64,000 nucleotides of DNA from Oscillospiraceae bacterium (GCA_015065765.1 SVPP01000003.1:1-64000); one strand, 5' to 3'; counted from the stretch's first letter, positions 37,806 through 46,426 are shown. Made by a program: numbers and translations. Notes: generated by a model not told the origin, from the letters alone.

Positions 37806-38918
37806 ATGATTCAGTTTGAACAGTTAAGATTAGAACTTTTGGAACATCAGGACGAGCTCGATAGCCTTTATGAGGCTATCGGGGTCGAAAAGATAAACGA
37901 AGAGATTGCTAAACTGGAACAGCAGCAGACAGAAGACGGTTTCTGGGATAACATTGAAAACTCCCAGAAGGTTCTTCAGAGAACAAGTGCACTTAAAAAC
38001 AAAGTGGGTGCTTATTCAAAACTCAAAGGTGATTTTGAGGATGCACTTGTTATGATTGAGCTTGCCGATGAAGCGGAGGACCTTGAGCTTCTCGAGGAAT
38101 GTACCGAAAGCGTAAAAGCAGTAGAAAAAGAGCTTGAAAAGCAGACACTCGGTACACTTCTCACAGGTGAGTATGATGCTAAAAATGCACTTCTTACCTT
38201 CCACGCAGGTGCAGGCGGCACAGAGGCTCAGGACTGGGCACAGATGCTTGTGCGTATGTATCAGCACTGGGGCGAGGCTCACGGCTATAAGGTAAGTATG
38301 CTTGATTTCCTTGACGGTGATGAAGCAGGTCTCAAGTCTGCAACTCTTCTCATTGAGGGTGAAAATGCTTACGGTTTCATGAAGAGTGAATCAGGTGTTC
38401 ACAGGCTTGTCCGTGTTTCTCCCTTTGATGCATCGGGCAGACGTCATACATCTTTTGCATCTCTTGAAGTTATGCCTGAAATTGACGATACAATTCAGGT
38501 TGAAATCAGTCCCGAAGACATTAAAATGGACGTTTACCGTGCATCAGGTGCAGGCGGCCAGAAGGTTAACAAAACATCTTCTGCAGTTCGTCTTACTCAT
38601 ATCCCTACAGGCATTATCGTTTCCTGTCAGGTTGAGAGAAGCCAGCATCAGAACAGAGAAGTTGCAATGAGAATGCTTAAATCAAAGCTCATTGAAATCA
38701 AAGAAAGAGAGCATCTTGATAAAATCGAGGATATCAAAGGCGACCAGAAGGAAATCGGCTGGGGCAGCCAGATCCGTTCATATGTTTTCATGCCCTATAC
38801 ACTTGTAAAAGACCACCGTACAAACTATGAAATGGGCAATATCAACGCCGTTATGGACGGCGATATTGACGGATTTATTAACGCATTCCTTAAAGCACAG
38901 TCATTGGAAAACATTTAA
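37806..38918 (+). CDS. prfB: Peptide chain release factor 2
   Basis: A 370-residue class I release factor. The stop-codon-reading SPF motif of RF2 is at 205-207 (VRVSPFDASG), and the catalytic GGQ is at 250-252 (GAGGQKVNKTSSAVR). It recognises UGA and UAA. The frame is open from the ATG: the programmed +1 frameshift site (a CUU-UGA-like in-frame stop near codon 25) found in most RF2 genes is absent, so there is no autoregulation of that type. It starts 21 bases after the phosphoesterase stop, with GGAG upstream. It is followed at 19 bases by the cyclase-family gene. Confidence 0.97.
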   Translation: MIQFEQLRLELLEHQDELDSLYEAIGVEKINEEIAKLEQQQTEDGFWDNIENSQKVLQRTSALKNKVGAYSKLKGDFEDALVMIELADEAEDLELLEECTESVKAVEKELEKQTLGTLLTGEYDAKNALLTFHAGAGGTEAQDWAQMLVRMYQHWGEAHGYKVSMLDFLDGDEAGLKSATLLIEGENAYGFMKSESGVHRLVRVSPFDASGRRHTSFASLEVMPEIDDTIQVEISPEDIKMDVYRASGAGGQKVNKTSSAVRLTHIPTGIIVSCQVERSQHQNREVAMRMLKSKLIEIKEREHLDKIEDIKGDQKEIGWGSQIRSYVFMPYTLVKDHRTNYEMGNINAVMDGDIDGFINAFLKAQSLENI

Positions 38919-38937
38919 TTTTTACTGAGGTGTAAAA

Positions 38938-39540
38938 ATGGAAATTATCGATATTACAAAAGGTATTTTTTCTTCCGAAGTTTATCCGGGAGATCCCGAA
39001 CCTGAAAAACAGAATTTCCAGAGTATCGAAAACGGCGACGGCTGTAACCTGAACGGCTATTTTGCATGCTGTCATGCGGGAACTCATGCAGATGCCCCTC
39101 TCCATTTTGTAGAGGATGGCAAAGCAATTGATGAAATGAGTATGATTCCTTTCATTGGTCCTTGCAGAGTTCTTGATGTGCCGCCGGGACCTATAACAGG
39201 TGAATATGTTGAAAACTCTTTTCCCAGAGGCTGCAGAAGACTTCTTCTCAAATCTGAGGGTGAGGCATATTTCCTTGATCACGGTGCACAGGCTGCGGCA
39301 AATTTAGGTTTGATGCTTATCGGTACAGATGCACTGTCTGTAGGTACAAATGGAAACCAGATTGCACCTCATAAAGCATTTCTCAATAAAGAAATCGCAA
39401 TTCTTGAAGGACTTGACCTGACAGGTGTTGATACAGGTAGCTATTTCCTTATCGCTCAGCCTGTAAAGCTTGAAGGTATGGAAGCCTCTCCTGTCAGGGC
39501 ACTTCTCATAAAAGGCGATTTTCATTGGAATTCAAACTAA
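38938..39540 (+). CDS. Cyclase-family (kynurenine formamidase-like) metal hydrolase
   Basis: A 200-residue protein of the cyclase/KynB family (PF04199). The metal-binding signature is clear: CHAGTHADAPLHF, with His46, His50 and Asp52, preceded by VYPGDPEPE. Members hydrolyse N-formylkynurenine or isatin, or act in polyketide chemistry; no tryptophan catabolism genes are nearby, so the substrate cannot be assigned. GAGGTG lies 7 bases before the ATG. The next gene's ribosome-binding site overlaps its stop region, so both are probably on the same transcript. Confidence 0.85.
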   Translation: MEIIDITKGIFSSEVYPGDPEPEKQNFQSIENGDGCNLNGYFACCHAGTHADAPLHFVEDGKAIDEMSMIPFIGPCRVLDVPPGPITGEYVENSFPRGCRRLLLKSEGEAYFLDHGAQAAANLGLMLIGTDALSVGTNGNQIAPHKAFLNKEIAILEGLDLTGVDTGSYFLIAQPVKLEGMEASPVRALLIKGDFHWNSN

Positions 39541-39551
39541 GGAGGTATATA

Positions 39552-40148
39552 ATGAAAAGATTTTTTGACTTTTTGTTCAGCCTCCTTGCTTTGATAGTTT
39601 TATCACCCGTAATACTCATATTGTCTATGCTTGTTCTTATTTCAAGCGGTCGTCCTGTGATTTTCAAGCAGGAGAGAGTAGGCTACGGAAACAAACTTTT
39701 TACAATCTACAAATTCCGTACAATGAAAGACGGAATGCGACAGACAAGAACAGAGGATCTGACTGAGGAAGAGGTTGAAAACGATATCACCTTTATCGGT
39801 AAAATCCTCAGAAAGCTGAGTCTTGATGAATTACCTCAGCTTTTCAATATATTAAAAGGGGATATGAGCTTTGTAGGTCCCCGTCCTCTTATTCCTCAGG
39901 AAGAGGAAATAAGAGTTTTAAGAGAAAAATATAACGTATATTCCGTGCGTCCCGGTATTACAGGTTGGGCACAGGTTAACGGAAGAGATTTTATTTCCGA
40001 CGAGCAGAAAGCGAAGCTCGATAAGGAATACGTAGAGAACCATTCAATTATGATGGATATAAAAATTATGTTCAAAACCGTCTGGGTAGTCCTTGCAGGC
40101 AAGGACATTGCAGACGGGAAACCGGAAAAGGACGGCGATAAACAATGA
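39552..40148 (+). CDS. Polyprenyl-phosphate sugar-1-phosphate transferase (priming glycosyltransferase)
   Basis: A 198-residue protein of the bacterial sugar transferase family (PF02397; WcaJ/EpsL/PglC type). One N-terminal membrane helix lies at about 5-31. The core motifs follow: PVIFKQERVGYGNKLFTIYK, KFRTMKDGM, LDELPQLFNILKGDMSFVGP, then GPRPLIPQ, and VRPGITGWAQVNGR. It is the short, monotopic form without the extra N-terminal membrane domain. It starts polysaccharide or glycan assembly by moving a sugar phosphate onto undecaprenyl phosphate. AAGGAGG lies 6 bases before ATG 39552. No other glycosyltransferase, flippase or polymerase gene is in the window. Its stop overlaps the start of the first EEP gene (ATGA), so these two are translationally coupled. 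Confidence 0.9.
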   Translation: MKRFFDFLFSLLALIVLSPVILILSMLVLISSGRPVIFKQERVGYGNKLFTIYKFRTMKDGMRQTRTEDLTEEEVENDITFIGKILRKLSLDELPQLFNILKGDMSFVGPRPLIPQEEEIRVLREKYNVYSVRPGITGWAQVNGRDFISDEQKAKLDKEYVENHSIMMDIKIMFKTVWVVLAGKDIADGKPEKDGDKQ

Positions 40149-41008
40149 AAATATTTGAAACAATCAAATCTGCAATTGCAGCGTTTATTGCAGCGGTAGT
40201 TGCTTTCTTAGGCTTGGGTCTTCCTGCAAAAGATTCAATGGCTGTGACAGAAGAAGGCATCACAAGAATTATGTCTTTCAATATAAGATGTAATGAATAC
40301 GAAAGAAGAAAAGACCTTGTTCCTGCACTTATTGAGGCTTATGCTCCCGATTCAGCCGGTCTGCAGGAATGTACTTATAAATGGTATCTCAATCTTACAG
40401 AAGAGCTTGAGGATTATGCTTTTGTAGGAGTGGGAAGAGATACAGGAGATCTCAGCGAAGATTGCGGCGAAATCTCAGCAGTTATCTATAAAAAAGACAA
40501 ATTCAATCTCATTGACAGCGGAACATTCTGGCTTTCCGAAACTCCTGATGAAGTTTCGCGCGGATGGGACGGAGCCTGCAACAGAATCTGCACATGGGTA
40601 GTTCTTGAAAATAAAGAAACAGGTGTCAGATATGCCCACGTAAATACTCACCTTGACCACATGGGTCCCAAGGCACGTACCAATGGCGTGGAGCTTGTAA
40701 AAGAAAAAGCACTTTCTTATGATATACCTACTGTTGTCACAGGCGACTTTAACTTTGACAAAGGTACAGACCTTTACAATTCACTTGTAACAGGCGGTCT
40801 TACTGATACTCAGGATATGGCACCCGATACAATGACCGGTAAAACATATCATGGTTATGCAGGCGGTACTGCAGGTAAGCCCATTGATTTTATCTGTGTC
40901 AATGAAAAAATAGACGATGTAAAAGTCTATAAAATTTTAAGAGAGAAAATCAATCTGAAACATACCTCGGACCACTATCCCATCTATTCAGATATGGTGA
41001 TAAAATAA
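40145..41008 (+). CDS. EEP-family metal hydrolase, paralogue A (secreted or anchored)
   Basis: A 287-residue protein. Residues about 8-27 are a hydrophobic signal or anchor (AAFIAAVVAFLGLGL). The endonuclease/exonuclease/phosphatase fold follows with all the active-site residues: Asn46 (MSFNIRC), Glu75 (LQECTY), His169/Asp171/His172 (NTHLDHMG), Asp201/Asn203 (TGDFNFD) and Asp276/His277 (TSDHYPI). In this superfamily that set binds one or two Mg ions and cleaves phosphodiesters or phosphomonoesters. A lineage-typical stretch GTFWLSETPDEVSRGWDGA is shared by all four copies. Its start overlaps the stop of the sugar transferase. A role outside the membrane, possibly on phosphorylated glycans or lipids, is inference; nuclease activity is not excluded. 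Confidence 0.85.
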   Translation: MKIFETIKSAIAAFIAAVVAFLGLGLPAKDSMAVTEEGITRIMSFNIRCNEYERRKDLVPALIEAYAPDSAGLQECTYKWYLNLTEELEDYAFVGVGRDTGDLSEDCGEISAVIYKKDKFNLIDSGTFWLSETPDEVSRGWDGACNRICTWVVLENKETGVRYAHVNTHLDHMGPKARTNGVELVKEKALSYDIPTVVTGDFNFDKGTDLYNSLVTGGLTDTQDMAPDTMTGKTYHGYAGGTAGKPIDFICVNEKIDDVKVYKILREKINLKHTSDHYPIYSDMVIK

Positions 41009-41038
41009 GAAGATAAAAATCTTAAAGGAGTGTAAGGC

Positions 41039-41908
41039 ATGAATGAGGCATTGACTGTTGTAAGGAATTATATTGCACTCATTATTTCTGCAATTGTTGC
41101 ACTGTTTGGTTGCGCAAATCTTAACATGGGCGGAGTTTCCAACGCTGAACCCGGCACAGTAAGAGTTATGTCTTTCAATATCCGTTGCGGTGAATTTGAA
41201 GACAGAGGCGAAATCGTTCCGAGACTGATTGCCGACTACCATCCCGATTCTTTAGGTCTTCAGGAATGTACTTACGATTGGTTCAGCTATCTCCGACTTT
41301 TTCTCCACAAGGATTACGGCTTTGTAGGTGTAGGCAGAGATACGGGCGACAGAAGCGTGAAATGCGGCGAAATGTCGCTCGTGCTGTACAGAAAAGATAA
41401 GTATAACCTTGTAGACAGCGGAACATTCTGGCTTTCCGAAACTCCCGATGAAGTTTCACTCGGCTGGGACGGAGCATGTAACAGAATCTGTACATGGGTA
41501 GTTCTTGAAAACAAGGAAACAGGGGAAAAATACGCTCATGTGAACACTCACCTTGATCATGTAGGTCCTCTTGCACGTCAGAATGGTGTTGAGCTTGTGA
41601 AAGAAAAGGCATTGTCTTATGATATTCCCACAGTTGTGACAGGCGACTTTAATTTCTCAAAGGGCTCTGAGCTTTATAATTCACTCGTAACAGGCGGTCT
41701 TACAGATACTCAGGATATGGCTGAATATACAATGACAGGCAAAACATATCATGGCTACAATGGCGGTTCAGAAGGTGAACCCATTGATTTCATCTGTGTG
41801 AACAGTCAGATTACTGATGTTAAAACCTATAAAATCATAAGAGATATGTATGACGGAAAATACACATCGGACCACTATCCGATTTTCTCAGATATGGTGA
41901 TTGGTTGA
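41039..41908 (+). CDS. EEP-family metal hydrolase, paralogue B (possible lipoprotein)
   Basis: A 289-residue paralogue of the preceding gene, very close in sequence (long identical runs such as ALSYDIPTVVTGDFNF and TGGLTDTQDMA). The N-terminal hydrophobic segment ends IVALFGC, a plausible lipobox, so this copy may be lipid-anchored whereas copy A is not. All catalytic motifs are present: SFNIRC, LQECTY, NTHLDHVG, TGDFNFS, IDFICVN and TSDHYPI. AAAGGAG stands upstream of the ATG. It is 30 bases after copy A and 1 base before copy C, so these are co-transcribed. Substrate unknown. Confidence 0.85.
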   Translation: MNEALTVVRNYIALIISAIVALFGCANLNMGGVSNAEPGTVRVMSFNIRCGEFEDRGEIVPRLIADYHPDSLGLQECTYDWFSYLRLFLHKDYGFVGVGRDTGDRSVKCGEMSLVLYRKDKYNLVDSGTFWLSETPDEVSLGWDGACNRICTWVVLENKETGEKYAHVNTHLDHVGPLARQNGVELVKEKALSYDIPTVVTGDFNFSKGSELYNSLVTGGLTDTQDMAEYTMTGKTYHGYNGGSEGEPIDFICVNSQITDVKTYKIIRDMYDGKYTSDHYPIFSDMVIG

Positions 41909-41909
41909 T

Positions 41910-42755
41910 ATGGAAAAGGTATTAAAATTTTTCTCGGCAATCTTCGCACTTATTATGGCTTTCTGTGGCGTAGGTCAGTGCGAAATCGGAGCAAATGTGC
42001 CTTCGGAAGATTTAACAAGGATTATGTCTTTCAATGTACGCTATAATGAGTGGGAGAGAGGCAAAATAGTGCCACAGCTCATTGCTGATTATTATCCCGA
42101 TTCCGTTGGTGTTCAGGAATGTGAAGCACTATGGTTTTATCATATGAAAGCCTATCTGCCTCAGTATGATATAGTAGGTGTCGGCAGACTTACAGGCACA
42201 CGCGGCGGACTCAGCGGAGAAATGTCAGCAATTCTTTACAGGAAAGATAAATATAAAGTTGTTGACTCAGATACATTCTGGCTTTCCGAAACACCTGACA
42301 AGGTTTCAAAGGGCTGGGACGGACAGAAAAACAGAATCTGCACATGGGCAGTTCTTGAAAATCTTGAAACGGGCGAAAGATATGCTCATCTGAACGCACA
42401 TCTTGACCATCAGGGTGAAAATGCCAAAAAGAACGGACTCGCTCTTGTTCTTGAAAAAGCACAGAGCTTTGATATGCCTGTTGTTATTACAGGCGATTTC
42501 AATTTTGAAAAAGGAACAGAGCTTTATTCGGATTTTGCAAAGGCAGGATTTTCTGATACTCAGGATATGGCTGAGGAGACAATGTATGGCAAAACATATC
42601 ACGCAAACAAGGGCGGAGAAGACGGTCTTCCTATCGATTTTATTATGGTGAATAATGAAATCAATGATGTGAAAACCTATAAAATTATCAGAGATCAGGT
42701 TGATGGCGGATATATTTCAGATCATTATCCTATCTTTTCAGATATGATATTTTAA
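41910..42755 (+). CDS. EEP-family metal hydrolase, paralogue C (secreted or anchored)
   Basis: A 281-residue paralogue, more diverged than A and B. A hydrophobic N-terminus (FFSAIFALIMAFCGVGQC) points to export. Catalytic motifs are complete: SFNVRY, VQECEA, NAHLDHQG, TGDFNFE, IDFIMVN and SDHYPI. The usual Thr of the THLDH motif is Ala here. The start at ATG 41910 comes one base after the stop of copy B; an in-frame TTG nine bases earlier would overlap it. The ribosome-binding site is weak, so translation probably depends on reinitiation after copy B. Confidence 0.83.
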   Translation: MEKVLKFFSAIFALIMAFCGVGQCEIGANVPSEDLTRIMSFNVRYNEWERGKIVPQLIADYYPDSVGVQECEALWFYHMKAYLPQYDIVGVGRLTGTRGGLSGEMSAILYRKDKYKVVDSDTFWLSETPDKVSKGWDGQKNRICTWAVLENLETGERYAHLNAHLDHQGENAKKNGLALVLEKAQSFDMPVVITGDFNFEKGTELYSDFAKAGFSDTQDMAEETMYGKTYHANKGGEDGLPIDFIMVNNEINDVKTYKIIRDQVDGGYISDHYPIFSDMIF

Positions 42756-42770
42756 TCAGGGGTGAAAAGT

Positions 42771-43514
42771 ATGAAAACCATGAGCTATAACATTCTTTGC
42801 TGGGGCAAGGAAGGCCATGAAAGAGAAAAAAGAGAACCGCTGGTTCTCCAGATTATCACAAAAAATAATCCTGATACATTAGGTGTACAGGAAGCAACTC
42901 CTGAATGGATGGATTTTCTCAGAACAAATCTTGCAGATTATTCTTATGTTGGTGTTGGCAGAGATGACGGCGACAATGAGGGAGAATACTCAGCTGTTTT
43001 CTATAAAAAGGATAAGTTCACACCGGTTGACAGCGGAAACTTCTGGCTTTCCGAAACACCTGAAAAACCCGGTAAGGGCTGGGATGCAGTCTGCATCAGA
43101 ATCTGCTCATGGGTGCTTCTTGAAGATAAAGAAAACGGAAAAAGATTTATTCATCTTAACACTCACCTTGACCACATCGGTGTGGAAGCAAGAAAAGAGG
43201 GGATGAAGCTTATCTTCGATAAGGCAGAAAGCTTTTCCGTTCCCACAATTGTTACAGGCGATTTTAATTTTGAACAGGACTCAGATTTCTACAAGAGCCT
43301 TGTTTCAGGCAAACTTCGTGATTCCAAGTTTGCAGCAGAAGCTTCGGATGACGGTGTTACTTATAACGCTTTCGGAGAGTGTGATGGTGCAATTATTGAC
43401 TTTATTATGGTTTCACCTGAGATAAGTGTAAAAAAATATACAGTTGTAAATGAGCTGCTTGATGGTGAATATCCGTCAGACCATTTCCCTGTTACTGCAG
43501 AAATAGAATTCTAA
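42771..43514 (+). CDS. EEP-family metal hydrolase, paralogue D (cytoplasmic)
   Basis: A 247-residue paralogue that lacks the N-terminal hydrophobic segment of the other three and so should stay in the cytoplasm. Motifs are complete: SYNILCW, VQEATP, NTHLDHIG, TGDFNFE, IDFIMVS and SDHFPV. The shared GNFWLSETPEKPGKGWDAV block confirms its kinship. The start is ATG 42771, about 6 bases after GGGGTG; an in-frame GTG at 42762 lies in that site. It lies 15 bases after copy C and 12 bases before thyA. Having one internal and three exported relatives suggests related chemistry on two sides of the membrane (inference). Confidence 0.84.
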   Translation: MKTMSYNILCWGKEGHEREKREPLVLQIITKNNPDTLGVQEATPEWMDFLRTNLADYSYVGVGRDDGDNEGEYSAVFYKKDKFTPVDSGNFWLSETPEKPGKGWDAVCIRICSWVLLEDKENGKRFIHLNTHLDHIGVEARKEGMKLIFDKAESFSVPTIVTGDFNFEQDSDFYKSLVSGKLRDSKFAAEASDDGVTYNAFGECDGAIIDFIMVSPEISVKKYTVVNELLDGEYPSDHFPVTAEIEF

Positions 43515-43526
43515 GGAGTAAGAAGA

Positions 43527-44357
43527 ATGAGTTACGCAGACAAAGTTTTTGTTGAAAACATAAAAGATATACTTGAAAATGGCTATTCTGATGAAGAACT
43601 GAACGTCCGTCCTAAATGGGAAGACGGCACACCTGCACATACTGTGAAAAAGTTCTGCATGGTTAACCGTTATGATTTAAGCAAAGAATTCCCCATTATA
43701 ACAGTAAGAAAAACCTTCTTTAAAAGCTGTATCAAAGAGCTTCTCTGGATATGGCAGAAAAAATCAAATAAAATTTCAGAGCTCGATTCTCATATCTGGG
43801 ATTCATGGGCTGACGAAAACGGCACAATCGGTAAGGCTTACGGCTATCAGCTTGGTGTAAAGCACAAATATCCCGAGGGAGAATTTGATCAGGTTGACAG
43901 AGTTCTTTATGATCTGAAGCACAATCCTGCAAGCAGAAGGATTATGACAAACCTTTACAACCACCATGATCTGAACGAAATGGGACTTGCTCCTTGTGCA
44001 TACGGTCTGACACTCAATGTTACGGGGGATAAGCTCAATGCAATTCTCAATCAGCGTTCGCAGGATATGCTCACTGCAAATAACTGGAATGTTTGTCAGT
44101 ATGCAGTGCTTGTTCATATGTTTGCTCAGGTCAGCGGTCTTAAAGTGGGAGAGTTTGTTCATGTTGTTGCAGACGCTCACATTTATGACAGACACATTCC
44201 TCTTGTAAAGAAGCTTATTGAGAATCCTCAGTTTGAAGCGCCTGTTTTCAAAATTGATACCAGTATAAAAGATTTCTATGATTTTACAGTTGACAGCTTC
44301 AGTCTTGAAAACTATCAGGCGAATGATTTCAATGAAAAAATCGAGGTGGCAATCTGA
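43527..44357 (+). CDS. thyA: Thymidylate synthase
   Basis: A 276-residue ThyA. The catalytic cysteine is Cys157 (LAPCAYG), the phosphate-binding arginines are in ASRRIMTNLYN, and QRSQDMLTANNWNVCQYAVL, VGEFVHVVADAHIYDRH and the C-terminal VAI are family landmarks. It methylates dUMP with methylene-tetrahydrofolate, giving dTMP and dihydrofolate. The residue after the catalytic Cys is Ala where many homologues have His. AAGGAG precedes the ATG. The stop overlaps the region of the dihydrofolate reductase start (one base shared), so the enzymes that make and recycle dihydrofolate are made together. Confidence 0.95.
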   Translation: MSYADKVFVENIKDILENGYSDEELNVRPKWEDGTPAHTVKKFCMVNRYDLSKEFPIITVRKTFFKSCIKELLWIWQKKSNKISELDSHIWDSWADENGTIGKAYGYQLGVKHKYPEGEFDQVDRVLYDLKHNPASRRIMTNLYNHHDLNEMGLAPCAYGLTLNVTGDKLNAILNQRSQDMLTANNWNVCQYAVLVHMFAQVSGLKVGEFVHVVADAHIYDRHIPLVKKLIENPQFEAPVFKIDTSIKDFYDFTVDSFSLENYQANDFNEKIEVAI

Positions 44358-44848
44358 TGTTTCAGGTAGTAGCAGTTGATAAAAACTGGGGTATAGGAAA
44401 TGACGGGAATCTTCTTTTCCATATCTCAGAGGATCTGAAAAATTTCCGCAGACTTACAGAAGGTAAAACTGTAATTCTCGGCAGAAAAACTCTTGCAACT
44501 TTCCCGAAAGGTGCACCGCTTAAGAACAGAAGAAATGTCATTCTCTCAAGAGATGAAAGTTATTCTGTAGAGGGCGCAGAGGTAGCAAGAAGTGTTGAAG
44601 AAGCAGCAGAGCTTCTGAAAAATGAAAACACCGATAACGTAGTAGTTATCGGCGGTGAATCAATTTACAGACAGATGCTTCCTCTTTGCGATACGGCAAT
44701 CGTCACAAAGATAGATGCCGAAGCACCTGCAAGTGACAAGTTTTTTCCCAATCTTGATGAAGATGAAAACTGGTACCTTGCGGAAGAAAGCGAAGTAAAG
44801 GAAGAAAACGGAATTAAATTCAAGTTTTGTACTTATAAGAGAAAATAA
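44357..44848 (+). CDS. Dihydrofolate reductase
   Basis: A 163-residue enzyme with the standard DHFR layout: VVAVDKNWGIGNDGNLLFHI (Met20-loop region), the catalytic acid in HISEDLKNF (Asp28), VILGRKTLATFP for NADPH, and NVVVIGGESIYRQMLP with the Gly-Gly. It reduces dihydrofolate to tetrahydrofolate using NADPH. It starts in the stop region of thyA and is the last gene of the plus-strand run, ended by a strong hairpin. The gene symbol is usually folA or dfrA; the sequence alone does not decide between them. Confidence 0.95.
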   Translation: MFQVVAVDKNWGIGNDGNLLFHISEDLKNFRRLTEGKTVILGRKTLATFPKGAPLKNRRNVILSRDESYSVEGAEVARSVEEAAELLKNENTDNVVVIGGESIYRQMLPLCDTAIVTKIDAEAPASDKFFPNLDEDENWYLAEESEVKEENGIKFKFCTYKRK

Positions 44849-44852
44849 AAAA

Positions 44853-44892
44853 TGGTGACCTGAATCCCAAAATCTCAGGTCACCTTATTTTT
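44853..44892. terminator. Bidirectional terminator between dfr and comM
   Basis: GGTGACCTGA and TCAGGTCACC form a perfect 10-bp stem around a 12-base loop, with A-rich sequence on the left and a T run on the right. It serves both the plus-strand reductase gene and the minus-strand comM gene. Confidence 0.9.
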
Positions 44893-46415
44893 TATTTACC
44901 CCAGAATTTTCTGTCCAGGCTTCTGTATTGTACTGCTTCTGCGATGTGGTCTTCATTTACTACATCGCTCTTTTCCAGGTCGGCAATTGTTCTTGCCACT
45001 CTGAGGATTTTATCATATGCACGGGCGGAAAGTGAAAGTCTGTCGAAAACTGTTTTCAGTAATTCCTTAGCATCGTCTGTCAGTTTGCAGAAATCTCTTG
45101 TCTGTTTGGCTGTCATGTGAGCATTGCAGGTGATGCCTGTACCTTTCAGCCTTTCTTGTTGTATACGTCTTGCCTCATTTACTCTCTTTTTGATGTCGGC
45201 TGATTTTTCGCCTCTTTCATCATCTGAAAGACTTTCAAAATCAACAGGCGGAACTTCGATGTGAATATCGACTCTGTCAAGAAGAGGGCCGGAAACCTTA
45301 TTAAGATATCTTTCGGCACTTCCCTTGACACACGTACACTCTCTTGTCGGATGACCGTAATATCCGCATGGGCAGGGGTTCATGGCACAAACGAGCATAA
45401 CTGAACATGGGTAAGTTACTGTTGCCTGTGCTCTTGAAATTGAAATTACTCCGTCCTCAATAGGCTGACGCATAATTTCCATTGTGGTACGTGAAAATTC
45501 GGGAAGCTCATCGAGAAAAAGAACGCCGTTGTGAGCAAGTGATATTTCACCGGGTTTCGGTATTGCACCGCCACCTGAAAGTCCTACAGGGGAAACTGTA
45601 TGATGGGGTGAGCGGAAAGGCCTTTTGGTAATAAGGGGAGTATCTTTCGGAAGTTTTCCCGAAATTGAATAAATTTTTGTAGTTTCAAGTGATTCGTCGA
45701 ATGTCATGTCGGGGAGAATTGTGGAAATTCTCTTTGCAAGCATGCTTTTACCTGAACCGGGAGGGCCGATAAGCAGAATATTGTGCCCGCCTGCCGCAGC
45801 AATTTCAATTGCTCTTTTGGCTTCAAACTGACCTTTTACATCTGCAAAATCGAGGAGTGATTCAATGCTTTCTTCTTTCGGAGTATACGTCACGGGTGAA
45901 AGAGTGGATGAACCCTCAAGGTGAGAAATGATTTCTTTCACATTTTTCACACCATAAACGTTGATTCCTGCAACTACCGAGCACTCGTAAGCATTTTCTT
46001 CAGGTACAAAAACATCTGTAATACCATTATTCTTCGCCTCAATTACCATGGGCAGAGCACCATTCACCTTCCTCAGTTCACCGCCGAGGGAAAGCTCACC
46101 TATAAAAGCCTGACTTTCTGATACAGGGTTTATCTGCCTTGATGCTGATAGAACAGCGATGAGCATGGGAAGGTCATACACTGTGCCTTCCTTTCTTGTG
46201 TCGGCAGGAGCTAAGTTTACGGTGATTCTGCTGACAGGGAAAGTGAGACCGCTGTTTTTGATTGCGGAGCGCACTCTCTCTTTTGCTTCACTTACAGATG
46301 TGTTTGGAAGTCCTACAACGTCGAAATGAGGAAGACCTCCGCTGATATCGATTTCAACATGGACCATATAGCTGTGCATGCCGAAAAGGCCCATGCTTTT
46401 TACACTTGTAAACAT
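44892..46415 (-). CDS. comM: ComM/YifB-family AAA+ ATPase (Mg-chelatase-like)
   Basis: A 507-residue protein with the layout of ComM/YifB. An N-terminal Lon-protease-like domain spans about 1-170 (HVEIDISGGLPHFDVVGLPN, SVSEAKERVRSAIKNSG). A Mg-chelatase-type AAA+ core follows, with Walker A GPPGSGKS at 217-224, Walker B near GVLFLDELPEF, and a zinc-finger-like CAMNPCPCGYYGHPTRECTC. In naturally competent bacteria ComM is a hexameric helicase that promotes branch migration. It is the last gene of the fur-unknown-comM run and starts 11 bases after the unknown gene. Confidence 0.93.
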   Translation of the reverse strand: MFTSVKSMGLFGMHSYMVHVEIDISGGLPHFDVVGLPNTSVSEAKERVRSAIKNSGLTFPVSRITVNLAPADTRKEGTVYDLPMLIAVLSASRQINPVSESQAFIGELSLGGELRKVNGALPMVIEAKNNGITDVFVPEENAYECSVVAGINVYGVKNVKEIISHLEGSSTLSPVTYTPKEESIESLLDFADVKGQFEAKRAIEIAAAGGHNILLIGPPGSGKSMLAKRISTILPDMTFDESLETTKIYSISGKLPKDTPLITKRPFRSPHHTVSPVGLSGGGAIPKPGEISLAHNGVLFLDELPEFSRTTMEIMRQPIEDGVISISRAQATVTYPCSVMLVCAMNPCPCGYYGHPTRECTCVKGSAERYLNKVSGPLLDRVDIHIEVPPVDFESLSDDERGEKSADIKKRVNEARRIQQERLKGTGITCNAHMTAKQTRDFCKLTDDAKELLKTVFDRLSLSARAYDKILRVARTIADLEKSDVVNEDHIAEAVQYRSLDRKFWGK

Positions 46416-46426
46416 ACTTTTAAACC

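Noticed and set aside
37806-37890. Programmed frameshift site in prfB
   Set aside because: No in-frame stop follows a CTT-type slippery codon; the frame is open from the ATG.
43527-44357. Inactive thymidylate synthase because Ala follows the catalytic Cys
   Set aside because: The nucleophile Cys157, phosphate-binding arginines, QRSxD motif and C-terminus are intact, and residues at this position vary in the family.
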